Shown here piece after piece: positions 1 through 7,912 of a stretch of DNA of 8,050 bases. The position numbers were made by a program, and so were the translations under genes. This DNA is from Spirochaetales bacterium (GTDB lineage Bacteria > Spirochaetota > Spirochaetia > Sphaerochaetales > Sphaerochaetaceae): positions 1 to 8,050 of the forward strand of contig JAAZJI010000200.1 of NCBI GenBank assembly GCA_012800465.1, in the 5' to 3' direction. The notes below the pieces were generated by a model. That model was not told the DNA's origin. It saw only the letters and a list, made by a program, of their open reading frames with translations, and did no database searches. Positions within the stretch are counted from its first letter, which is position 1; each line of letters starts with the position of its first letter.

Positions 1-2739
1 GGCAGGGCGGATCGGATCATGACCCTCGACTTCACGACCCCGCTGGTCAGCGAGCTCGGAGTGCTTGTGGATGTCAGCCTGAAGGAACAGCGGCTCGTCC
101 ATGGAGCGGGGGAGGTGCACCTCTTCGACATGGACTATCCCTTCCTCCTCGACGTCGACCTCTCGCTGCTGGAGTTCAACCTCGAGCAGGAAGGGGCCCT
201 GAAGATTCAAGGAACGCTGATGCCGCACGTGACGATCGCGTTCGACGCGTTCCATTTCACCCTTCCCGTCAGCCACACCTCGATCAGCGGGAAGGCCCGC
301 CTCACCATCGACGACTACTCCTCCTTCCTCTTCGAAAGCGACCGGATCTCCACCCACAACCTCGCCGTCGGCCCCACCGTGTATAGCGTTGATGCCCAGC
401 TCAGCATCTCCGCCGATGAACTCCTCATCCGCAACGCGCGCTTCACCGACCGGGTCAACACCTACAGCGGCGACGCCCGCTATCAGGGATCCCCCTTGCT
501 CTCCCTGCCGAAACATCGCTTTCTCCGACCGTTCTCCTTCGATCTCTCGATCTTCCGTGACGGGTCGCCGATCATCCAAACCTCGATCATCGGCTCGCCG
601 GATCGCCTCCGATCGTTCATCAAGACCGACGGTCTTTCCCTTGGATCCTTCGCAACCGCCCTCGAAGGGGCCTACCTGGACCTCACCCTCATCGGCTCGA
701 GCGACCTTTCCTCCACGATCGACCTCTCCGGGTCGGCGAATCTGTTCACCGATTCGATCTCCCTCTCGACGAAGATCGGGGCCGAAGGGCAGAGCTTCCG
801 CCTCTATGACTCCTTCTTCCGCTGGAAGGAGCTCACCTTCACCGGGGACCTGCTCAGAATCGAGGGGGAGGAGGCGCTAATCCGGGGAACCTTTGAACAC
901 GTCCGGCACCTCTCGTATATCGACCAGCTCAGCCATCTGGAATTCCAAGGGAGCGTCGCGCTGCCCGAAGTTGAAAACCTCTTCATGCTCCCCGAAGGGG
1001 TGAAGCCGCTTGTTCAAGGGATCGGATCCGCTTCGATCACGATCGGCGAGCCGCTGATCTTCGGCGAGGGGGGGTTCACCGGCGGGACCCACCTCCTTGA
1101 AAGCGACGGGACGACCCTCACCGTCGAAGGCTCGTTCCTCCGCGGAACGTATGAGTACCGGACCCGTACGCTCTCCGCCCGGCTCGATCCATCCTTCGGA
1201 ATCGGGGCGAAGGTCGAAGCCGACCTGAGACCGGAATCCTTCGGCGTGAAGGTGGAGGAGATCGTTCTCCCCCTGCCATATCTGGATCGGACCTACCTGA
1301 AGCCGATCTTCTCCTTCCTCGAGGGGACGGTGAAGGGGACCGTCTTTCTGACCGGATCGATGAAGAGTCCGAAAGTCTACGGCCAGCTGAGCGTCGACTC
1401 CTCCCGGATGACGACCTTCTGGGTGTACGACGACATCATCTCCTTGAAGAACCTCAGCGTCTCGATCGATGGAAGCCGGGCGATCAGCCCCCATCTTCCT
1501 TTCTTCAGCACGAACCGGAAGACCGGGAACGTCGTCAAGGGGACCGCGCTTCTCCGCGCCCAGCTGGATGGCCTTGGTCTCGACCATTATGAGGTCACGA
1601 TCGAATCGATCGACGACCCCATCTACCTGTGGATTCCGATGCTCGGCTACGATGCCGACATCAAGCTGTGGGCGGAGGGGAACTTCAACCTGTGGGGGAA
1701 GGGGTTCGAGACCTGGATCAGCGGCGACCTGCTCATCAGCGACGCGATCCTGAGCCTTGGAGTCCGGGGTCTGCCATACTGGTACACCTTGGAAAACTCT
1801 ACCTCCTCCAATTTCAACTTCACCACCGACAAGGGGGTTACGTTCCTCTATCCGAACATCACCAGCCCGATCATCAAGGCGACGATCAGCGAAGGGGAGA
1901 AGCTCACCTTCACCTATGACCACCTCACCGATGAGGTCACGATGGATGGAAGTCTGGCCCTTCGAAGCGGTGAGATCTATTATTTCCAGAAGGACTTCTT
2001 CATCACCGAAGGCGCCCTTACCCTCCACACCGAATCGTTCGGAGGGCTGCCCTCCGTCCAGCCGAAGATCAACCTCCGGGCGAAGCTCACCGACTACGAT
2101 TCGAGCGGCAACCGGGTTGAGATCTTCCTGATTCTCCGGGAGGCGAGCTTCACCGCCCTGAACCCCCAGTTCGAATCGATTCCGGCGAAATCCACCAACG
2201 AGATCCTCGGGATCCTGGGCCAGAGCATCCTCCCAAGCGGGGCCTATGGGCAGGTCAACCTCTATTCGGTAGCGCACCTCGCCGCGGCAGCGACGAACGT
2301 CGCCGAACGGCTCGGGTACATCAACGTGTTCCAGACCAACGCCCTCACCGAGACGATCCGCTCGTCCCTGGGGTTGGACATGTTCAGCCTCAGATCCAAC
2401 ATCCTCCAGAACATCCTGCTCGACACGCTCCCCGGAGCCACCCTGGGAACGACCTTTTCTCCTCTTGCCCGCTATCTGAACAACACGGTGGTCTTCATGG
2501 GCAAATACGTGGGAACGGAGTTCTTCCTCCAGGCGCTGCTTCATCTGAGCGCGACCGAACCGAACAGGATCCGCAATCCCTTCCTCGCTCCGGATCTTTC
2601 CCTGAACCTCGAGCTCTCGATCGAGTGGCATAACCCCCTGCTTACCTTCTCGCTCTTCACCCAGCCGAACGAGTTGTCGTTCATCGATATTTTGGATACG
2701 ATTGGCGTGAGTGTAACCAAACGCATCGTGCTGCGTTAA
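1..2739 (+). CDS. tamB: TamB-family translocation/assembly protein, 5'-truncated by window edge
   Basis: The frame is open from base 1 with no upstream stop, and 912 residues are visible. TamB proteins usually run about 1250-1500 residues, so the N-terminal membrane anchor and first part of the beta domain lie outside the window. The visible part is almost entirely short alternating polar/hydrophobic strands separated by G, D, N and S turns, as in the beta-taco fold of AsmA/TamB proteins, with no internal membrane helix or enzyme motif. The last ~320 codons (about nt 1770-2739) look like the conserved TamB C-terminal domain (DUF490). They include GLPYWYT (~1768), SGEIYYFQKDFF (~1968), a helical stretch STNEILGILGQSILP (~2191), then LAAAATNVAERLGY (~2280) and a final strand ending TKRIVLR. 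TamB family members span the periplasm and help insert outer-membrane proteins or move phospholipid. Adjacency to bamA supports the assignment. The family call is strong; the exact role (protein assembly or lipid transport) cannot be read from sequence. Confidence 0.88.
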   Translation, partial: GRADRIMTLDFTTPLVSELGVLVDVSLKEQRLVHGAGEVHLFDMDYPFLLDVDLSLLEFNLEQEGALKIQGTLMPHVTIAFDAFHFTLPVSHTSISGKARLTIDDYSSFLFESDRISTHNLAVGPTVYSVDAQLSISADELLIRNARFTDRVNTYSGDARYQGSPLLSLPKHRFLRPFSFDLSIFRDGSPIIQTSIIGSPDRLRSFIKTDGLSLGSFATALEGAYLDLTLIGSSDLSSTIDLSGSANLFTDSISLSTKIGAEGQSFRLYDSFFRWKELTFTGDLLRIEGEEALIRGTFEHVRHLSYIDQLSHLEFQGSVALPEVENLFMLPEGVKPLVQGIGSASITIGEPLIFGEGGFTGGTHLLESDGTTLTVEGSFLRGTYEYRTRTLSARLDPSFGIGAKVEADLRPESFGVKVEEIVLPLPYLDRTYLKPIFSFLEGTVKGTVFLTGSMKSPKVYGQLSVDSSRMTTFWVYDDIISLKNLSVSIDGSRAISPHLPFFSTNRKTGNVVKGTALLRAQLDGLGLDHYEVTIESIDDPIYLWIPMLGYDADIKLWAEGNFNLWGKGFETWISGDLLISDAILSLGVRGLPYWYTLENSTSSNFNFTTDKGVTFLYPNITSPIIKATISEGEKLTFTYDHLTDEVTMDGSLALRSGEIYYFQKDFFITEGALTLHTESFGGLPSVQPKINLRAKLTDYDSSGNRVEIFLILREASFTALNPQFESIPAKSTNEILGILGQSILPSGAYGQVNLYSVAHLAAAATNVAERLGYINVFQTNALTETIRSSLGLDMFSLRSNILQNILLDTLPGATLGTTFSPLARYLNNTVVFMGKYVGTEFFLQALLHLSATEPNRIRNPFLAPDLSLNLELSIEWHNPLLTFSLFTQPNELSFIDILDTIGVSVTKRIVLR
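2674..2702 (+). promoter_or_regulatory. weak sigma70-like promoter candidate inside the 3' end of tamB
   Basis: TTGTCG (2674-2679, 4 of 6 matches to TTGACA) is followed by a 17-base spacer and TACGAT (2697-2702, 4 of 6 matches to TATAAT). It lies in a noticeably AT-richer patch of an otherwise GC-rich gene, about 60 bases before the bamA start. The spacing is ideal but both boxes are imperfect and the sequence is also coding, so chance is a real alternative. If used, it would give bamA and the downstream genes some transcription independent of tamB. Confidence 0.2.
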
Positions 2740-2746
2740 GAGGGGT

Positions 2747-2752
2747 GAGAGG
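2747..2752 (+). promoter_or_regulatory. ribosome binding site of bamA
   Basis: GAGAGG lies 10 bases before the ATG at 2763. A second purine-rich stretch, AGGGGTGA (2741-2748), sits just upstream and overlaps it. This site favours ATG 2763 over the in-frame GTG at 2745, which has its purines only one base away and would put a polar hexapeptide in front of a textbook signal peptide. Confidence 0.6.
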
Positions 2753-2762
2753 AACCATTGTT

Positions 2763-5315
2763 ATGAAGAGCATATATCGTCGAATTCTCTTGGCGGCGCT
2801 GCTGATCCCGCTTGCCGCCATGACCATCTTCGCAGATGATGCCGAGCCTTGGTATGTGGGCCGGCCGATCGCCTCCTTCGTGAACACCGGACTGCTGAAC
2901 GTGCAGGAAAGCGAGATTCTCGACATCCAGTACGAGTACCTTCGGAAACCCTTCAGCGACAGGCTCTTCAACGAGCTTCAGTCGAAGCTCTACGCGCTGG
3001 AGTATTTCTACTACTTCCTAGCCGATGCCGAACGGACCGGAGAGGGCGGAAACGAATTGAGCATCGCCATGCACTTCGAAGAGCTGCCCTACGTGAAGGA
3101 GGTCCGGATCGAAGGAAACAGCGGGCTCAAGACGAGGGATCTCCTTGCCGCTTCCCTGGTGCAGACGGGCAGCTTCTTCGACGAGCACACCCTCATCCGT
3201 TCGCGCGAGCTCATCGAACGACTCTATCGGGAAAAAGGATATATCAGCGCCCAGGTCGAACCGAGCTATATCGAGGACGAGGCGACCAACACCATGACCG
3301 TCCTCTTCGAGATCGAGGAGGGCAGCCAGTCCCGAATCGGCGAGATCGCGTTCGAGGGGGTCGAATCCCTGCCTCCTGCGACCCTCGCCAAGCAGCTGGA
3401 GAGCAAGAGCGTCTCGCTCTTCAACCCCGGCTACTACAACCCCCTCCTGGAAGAGCAGGACAAGAAGGCGATCATCCAGTACTATCAGAACCGGGGATAC
3501 ATCGATGTCGAAGTAGGCCCCGCCTATGTCGAGGACATCTCCTCCGACGATGACAAGTACACCCGGCTCAAGCTTGTCTACCCCGTTACCGAAGGCAGCC
3601 AGTGGTTCTTCGGGGGCATCGAGGTCAGCGGCAACGAAGTCTTCAGCGACGAACAGTTCCAGAACCTCATCTCGATCAAGACGGGCTCCGTCCTGGATCT
3701 CTCACGGATTCAGGCTCAGATCGCCTCGCTCACCGACCTGTACTGGAACAACGGGTACATCTTCAACCTGATCAGCAGCGACGAGATCCGGGACGAGGAT
3801 GCGAAGACGATCTCCTATCACCTTCATGTCCAGGAGAATCAGCAGGCGATCATCGAAGATGTCCGGATCGAAGGGATCACCCGCTCCAAGCCCCATGTCT
3901 TCGAACGGGAGCTGGCATTCAGGAAGGGGGACATCTTCTCCAAGGAGCTCCTCATCAAATCCGCCCAGAACATCTACAACACCCTCATCGTCACCGATGT
4001 CCAGTTCGACATCCTGAACGGAACGGAGGAGGGGACGGTCATCCCCGTCTTCACGGTGACGGAAGGAAACCAGATGGATCTGCAGTTCGGAGCGACGTTC
4101 GGCGGCAACGTCGACGGGTTCCCCGTCAGCGGGTTCCTCCAGTGGTCCAACAAGAACCTCGGCGGGACGGGGCGGGATCTCTCGGTCTCGACCAACCTCA
4201 GCCCCGACGCCCAGACGGTGATGGTCGCATTCCAGGATGATTGGTTCCGCTCCTACCGGTGGTCAAACGGGTTCACCTTCTCGTTCGAGCGGAGTGTGAA
4301 GGAGAACACCCTCACCAGAGGCCAGGGGAGCGCCTACTTCACCACCTCGACCAGCGGGAACACCTATCCGAACGGGTATGAGAGCCATCAGGCGTATCAG
4401 GCCGCCGGACGGGCATACCCCTCCGCCGACAAGCTGATGGAATACGTCCAATTCCGCTTCTCCCTCGGCTACAACACCGGCTATACCTTCATGTTCCGCC
4501 CCGGGGCGCTCTCGATCGGGGTGGGGCTGTCCATCGGCTTGAACAAGGCGGAGTACGACAAGGACATCTACGATCCCTACGAGTGGCTCATCAAGCAGTA
4601 TGGAGAAAAATGGCAATTCTCCAACCGCCTCTCGCTCACCTTCGCCTGGGACGGACGGGACCGGATCGAAAACACCAGTCGCGGGTATTACATCTCCGAG
4701 ACCTTCACCTACGCAGGGGGGATCCTCTTCGGACTTTCCAACTACATGAGGACTACGACCAGCCTCAGCGGCTATCTCACCCTCTTCAGCTTCCCGCTCG
4801 AGGAGAAGCCGGCGAACGTGGTCTTCGGGGTGACCACCACCGTCGGGGCGATGCTGCCGCAGTTCCACAATCCCGAGACCCAGGACGGCGAGCAGGGGTG
4901 GGGATGGTATGACGCGAAGATGGGGGCGACCAGATATGAGATGCTCTACCTCGACGGGATGAACACCGCCCGGGGCTTTCCGGTCGTCTTCGACCAGGCG
5001 TTCCTCTGGGACACCCAGCTCTCCATCTCCTGGCCGCTGGTGCACAACGTGCTCTCCGCCGAACTCTACGTCTCGGCAAGCGGGGTGAGCCAGAGCCTCA
5101 AGGAGACGAGGATGGACCGGCTTGCCTGGTACTTCTCCGCCGGAGGCGGAATCAAGCTCAAGGTTCCCGGCTTCCCGCTGGGGCTCTACCTGGTGAAGAA
5201 TGCGACCTACATCGACAACGTCTTCGCCTGGGATACGAACCACTTCCTCTTCAGGGGGCAGAACGACACCAGCGGCCTGAAACTGATTCTCGCGATCACG
5301 ACGACCTTGTATTGA
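2763..5315 (+). CDS. bamA: BamA, outer-membrane protein assembly factor (Omp85 family)
   Basis: This is an 850-residue Omp85 protein that inserts and folds beta-barrel proteins in the outer membrane. Residues 1-24 form a Sec signal peptide: a KSIYRR basic start, a hydrophobic core and probable cleavage after IFA-24. Five POTRA repeats follow, at roughly 35-107, 108-187, 188-279, 280-358 and 359-435. Several carry the characteristic pattern of a V-x-I-x-G strand, helices and a final hydrophobic strand. Residues 436-850 can be laid out as 16 strands. A WDGRD motif (629-633) ends strand 8, and ARGF (736-739) in extracellular loop 6 is the equivalent of the VRGF/Y signature. Loops 3 (about 511-559) and 6 (about 698-745) are long. 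The chain ends in a strand closing with Tyr rather than the more common Phe. TamA has three POTRA domains, so five argue for BamA. The length matches spirochaetal BamA. It sits 23 bases after tamB and one base before mutS. Confidence 0.93.
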   Translation: MKSIYRRILLAALLIPLAAMTIFADDAEPWYVGRPIASFVNTGLLNVQESEILDIQYEYLRKPFSDRLFNELQSKLYALEYFYYFLADAERTGEGGNELSIAMHFEELPYVKEVRIEGNSGLKTRDLLAASLVQTGSFFDEHTLIRSRELIERLYREKGYISAQVEPSYIEDEATNTMTVLFEIEEGSQSRIGEIAFEGVESLPPATLAKQLESKSVSLFNPGYYNPLLEEQDKKAIIQYYQNRGYIDVEVGPAYVEDISSDDDKYTRLKLVYPVTEGSQWFFGGIEVSGNEVFSDEQFQNLISIKTGSVLDLSRIQAQIASLTDLYWNNGYIFNLISSDEIRDEDAKTISYHLHVQENQQAIIEDVRIEGITRSKPHVFERELAFRKGDIFSKELLIKSAQNIYNTLIVTDVQFDILNGTEEGTVIPVFTVTEGNQMDLQFGATFGGNVDGFPVSGFLQWSNKNLGGTGRDLSVSTNLSPDAQTVMVAFQDDWFRSYRWSNGFTFSFERSVKENTLTRGQGSAYFTTSTSGNTYPNGYESHQAYQAAGRAYPSADKLMEYVQFRFSLGYNTGYTFMFRPGALSIGVGLSIGLNKAEYDKDIYDPYEWLIKQYGEKWQFSNRLSLTFAWDGRDRIENTSRGYYISETFTYAGGILFGLSNYMRTTTSLSGYLTLFSFPLEEKPANVVFGVTTTVGAMLPQFHNPETQDGEQGWGWYDAKMGATRYEMLYLDGMNTARGFPVVFDQAFLWDTQLSISWPLVHNVLSAELYVSASGVSQSLKETRMDRLAWYFSAGGGIKLKVPGFPLGLYLVKNATYIDNVFAWDTNHFLFRGQNDTSGLKLILAITTTLY

Positions 5316-5316
5316 C

Positions 5317-7890
5317 ATGGGCAAGAAACAGCGGAAAGACACGCCGATGATGGCTCAGTATCGATCGATCAAAGAGCAGCATCCCGACTCGATCCTCTTT
5401 TTCCGCCTCGGTGATTTCTATGAGATGTTCGAGGACGATGCGATCGAGGTTTCGCGCATCCTGAACATCACCCTGACCGCCCGCGGAGGAGTCCCGATGG
5501 CGGGGGTTCCCTACCACGCGGCGAAAAACTACATCAAGCGGCTCCTGGATGCGGGCAAGAAGGTCGCGATCTGCGAACAGACCCTCACCGGGGAAAAGCT
5601 CGCCCGGCGGGAGGTCGTCCAGGTCGTGACCCCGGCGACGGTCATCGAGGATGATTTCCTTGTGGCGCACGATGTGAACTTTCTGATGGCGGTGACGATC
5701 AGTAAGGGGGCGATCGTCACCAGCTACGCCGATCTGGGCTCGGGAACCTTCTTCATCCGCCAGGTGGAGCACGATCCGGAGTACATTCATCTGCTCGCCC
5801 TTCTGGAAGAGATCCGACCCCGTGAACTGCTGGTCAACGAGGATGAATATTTTCTGCTGGAGGAGTTTCGGGAGACGATCGACCGGACCTCCGCGATGGT
5901 CACCAAGCTTGCCCCCTATCAGTTCTCCGCCAAGCAGGCGTACGACCGGCTGCTGGAGCACTTCGAGGTCGCTACCCTCAAGGGATTCGGCATCGAGGAC
6001 CATGCCCCCTATCTTTCCAGCGCCGGGGCGCTTCTCTTCTACCTTCAGGAGACCGCCCGCTCCTCCCTCAAGCAGATCGACACGCTGACCCTCGTCCGCT
6101 CCGACGAGTTCCTGCAGATCGACGAGGATTCCAGAAAGTCCCTCGAGCTCTTTGCCAACCTCGCCGACGGATCCGCCCGGTATACTCTCTTCGCTTCGAT
6201 CGACTCGACCGTCACCTCGATGGGAACCCGGAAGCTCAAGCAGTGGGTCGCTTCCCCGCTGGCGAGAAAGGAGGCGATCCTCGCCCGTCACCGCTGGGTC
6301 GATCTTCTCCACCACGACCGTAAGGAGCTTGAGCGGGTACGCCATGAGCTCAGGCAGGTCCTCGATCTTGAACGGCTGACCAGCAGGGTGGTGATGGGCC
6401 GCCACCTGCCCAGGGACATAACCGGAATCGCCCAGGCGCTGAGGGGCTTCTTCCTCCTCTTCGATGAACGCTACCGGGATCTCCTGACCACGTCGCACAC
6501 CGAGCTGGAAGAGGCTCTTGCCCTGGCCACCCACATCGACCGCGCCCTGGATCCGACCCATCAGGGCCCCTTCGAGGAGGGGAAGGTGATCCTCGACGGA
6601 TACGACGGAGAGCTGGATGGACTGAGGAAGACCAAAGGCGGGGGGAAGGAGCTGCTTGAGGAGTATCTGGAGGGGATCAGGACCAGCACCGGCATTCCGA
6701 CGATCAAGCTGGGCTGCAACCGGATCCTCGGCCACTATCTCGAAGTGACCAAGGTGCACAGCCGGAAGATGCCCGCCACCTTCTATCGCAAGCAGACGCT
6801 GGTGAACGCCGAACGCTTCACCAGCGACGAGCTGTTCGCCCTGGAGCGGAAGATCCAGCACGCGGTCCTCGATGCGGAGAAGTACGAGCGGGCCCTCTAT
6901 GAGCGTCTGGTCGAAGAGACCCTCGCCGCCCGGAAGCCCCTCCTGTCGATCGCCTCCTTCCTGAGCGACTTGGATTGCTATCAGAGTCTGGCCCATCGCG
7001 CCCACATCTCCTCATTCGTGAAACCGGAGTTCGTCGAGGAGGATTGTCTCATCGTCGAAGGGGGCCGCCATCCCGTCGTGGAAGCCAACCTGCCTTCCGG
7101 GGAGTTCGTCTCCAATCCCCTGACGATCGGGGAGGAGCATCAGCGGTTCTGCCTGATCACCGGGCCCAACATGGCGGGAAAATCGACCTATCTCCGCCAG
7201 AACGCCATCATCGTCCTCCTTGCCCAGATCGGCTCCTACGTACCCGCGTCGAAGGCGACGCTGTCACTCGTCGACCGGCTCTACTGCCGAGTGGGAGCGA
7301 GCGACAACCTCGCCCGGGGCGAATCGACGTTCCTCGTTGAGATGCTGGAGGCGGCGCACATCCTCAGGACCGCCACTTCCAGATCGCTGGTCATCATCGA
7401 TGAGCTGGGACGGGGAACCTCCACCCAGGACGGGATGTCGATCGCCTACGCGGTGATGAAGCAGCTGATCCGAATCGGCTCCAAGACCCTCTTCGCCACC
7501 CACTACCATGAGCTGGCACGGACCGACGAGCAGAACCTTCAGCTGCTCACCCTGGAGGTGCTGGAGCAGGGAAGGGAGATCCGCTTCCTCAGGCGGGTCA
7601 TCGAGGGGGTCGCGAACTCCTCCTACGGCCTGAACGTCGCCAAGATGGCGGGCATCCACCCCGCCATCCTCAAGAACGCCCAAGGCTTCCAGCGCCGGCA
7701 CTTCGCCGACTACGACCGCTCCTCCCCCCAGCTGAATCTCTTCAGCGAACAGGAGGATGCCCCCTCTTCGCACAACGAGCTCGAGGAGCAGGTCCTGGTG
7801 GATCTGGAACGCTTCGCGCTCGAGCATGCCACTCCGGTCGACGCGCTGCTCTTTCTGAAGGAGCTGCAGGAACGACTGAAAGCGAAGTAG
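5317..7890 (+). CDS. mutS: DNA mismatch repair protein MutS
   Basis: This is a complete 857-residue MutS, close to the 853 of E. coli. It recognises mispairs and small loops in DNA and, on ATP binding, becomes a sliding clamp that recruits MutL. The N-terminal mismatch domain carries GDFYEMF (32-38) with the F34-x-E36 pair that stacks on and contacts the mispaired base. Connector, lever and clamp domains follow. The ATPase has Walker A GPNMAGKST (616-624), signature STFLVEM (670-676), Walker B with D695-E696, and the ATHYHEL His motif (727-733). SSYGLNVAKMAGIHP (768-782) belongs to the helix-turn-helix dimer region. QLNLF (805-809) is a strong beta-clamp-binding motif, followed by a short C-terminal tail like the family's tetramerisation segment. 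The start at 5317 keeps the conserved T9-P10 before MMAQY. It has no ribosome binding site and lies one base after the bamA stop, suggesting coupled translation. No mutL is in the window. Confidence 0.98.
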   Translation: MGKKQRKDTPMMAQYRSIKEQHPDSILFFRLGDFYEMFEDDAIEVSRILNITLTARGGVPMAGVPYHAAKNYIKRLLDAGKKVAICEQTLTGEKLARREVVQVVTPATVIEDDFLVAHDVNFLMAVTISKGAIVTSYADLGSGTFFIRQVEHDPEYIHLLALLEEIRPRELLVNEDEYFLLEEFRETIDRTSAMVTKLAPYQFSAKQAYDRLLEHFEVATLKGFGIEDHAPYLSSAGALLFYLQETARSSLKQIDTLTLVRSDEFLQIDEDSRKSLELFANLADGSARYTLFASIDSTVTSMGTRKLKQWVASPLARKEAILARHRWVDLLHHDRKELERVRHELRQVLDLERLTSRVVMGRHLPRDITGIAQALRGFFLLFDERYRDLLTTSHTELEEALALATHIDRALDPTHQGPFEEGKVILDGYDGELDGLRKTKGGGKELLEEYLEGIRTSTGIPTIKLGCNRILGHYLEVTKVHSRKMPATFYRKQTLVNAERFTSDELFALERKIQHAVLDAEKYERALYERLVEETLAARKPLLSIASFLSDLDCYQSLAHRAHISSFVKPEFVEEDCLIVEGGRHPVVEANLPSGEFVSNPLTIGEEHQRFCLITGPNMAGKSTYLRQNAIIVLLAQIGSYVPASKATLSLVDRLYCRVGASDNLARGESTFLVEMLEAAHILRTATSRSLVIIDELGRGTSTQDGMSIAYAVMKQLIRIGSKTLFATHYHELARTDEQNLQLLTLEVLEQGREIRFLRRVIEGVANSSYGLNVAKMAGIHPAILKNAQGFQRRHFADYDRSSPQLNLFSEQEDAPSSHNELEEQVLVDLERFALEHATPVDALLFLKELQERLKAK

Positions 7891-7899
7891 CACCTTCCG

Positions 7900-7910
7900 C
7901 CCCATAGGGG
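7900..7910 (+). promoter_or_regulatory. small GC hairpin covering the purine tract before the fourth gene
   Basis: CCCC (7900-7903), loop ATA, GGGG (7907-7910) can form a 4-pair GC stem. The purine run AGGGGG (7906-7911) is the only ribosome-binding-like sequence before ATG 7913, but it ends just one base from it. The stem would partly hide it, so expression may depend on ribosomes arriving from mutS. The stem is short and has no T-tract, so it is not a terminator; its regulatory meaning is inferred. Confidence 0.2.
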
Positions 7911-7912
7911 GC

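Noticed and set aside
19..21. ATG at 19 as the true start of the TamB-like gene
   Set aside because: The frame is open to base 1, the residues after it are already beta-domain sequence with no signal anchor, and the family is several hundred residues longer.
877..2631. 584-codon open frame on the minus strand opposite tamB
   Set aside because: Long antisense frames are expected where the sense strand is GC-rich and C/G-ending at third positions. The product is rich in R, G, E, D and V with no domain, and the sense frame has clear TamB features.
2745..2747. GTG at 2745 as the start of bamA
   Set aside because: Its purine tract is one base away, and starting at ATG 2763 gives proper spacing and a standard signal peptide.
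4263..5342. 359-codon open frame on the minus strand opposite the bamA barrel
   Set aside because: Low-complexity antisense product with no recognisable domain; the sense barrel strands are clear.
5347..5349. ATG at 5347 as the mutS start
   Set aside because: It has the better purine tract but would remove the conserved Thr-Pro that precedes MMAQY across MutS proteins; kept only as a possible secondary start.
5296..7005. 569-codon open frame on the minus strand opposite mutS
   Set aside because: Same cause as the tamB shadow; the sense strand encodes an intact MutS with all motifs.
7899..7912. Rho-independent terminator after mutS
   Set aside because: Only a four-pair stem with a three-base loop and no following T-run; the next gene starts immediately.
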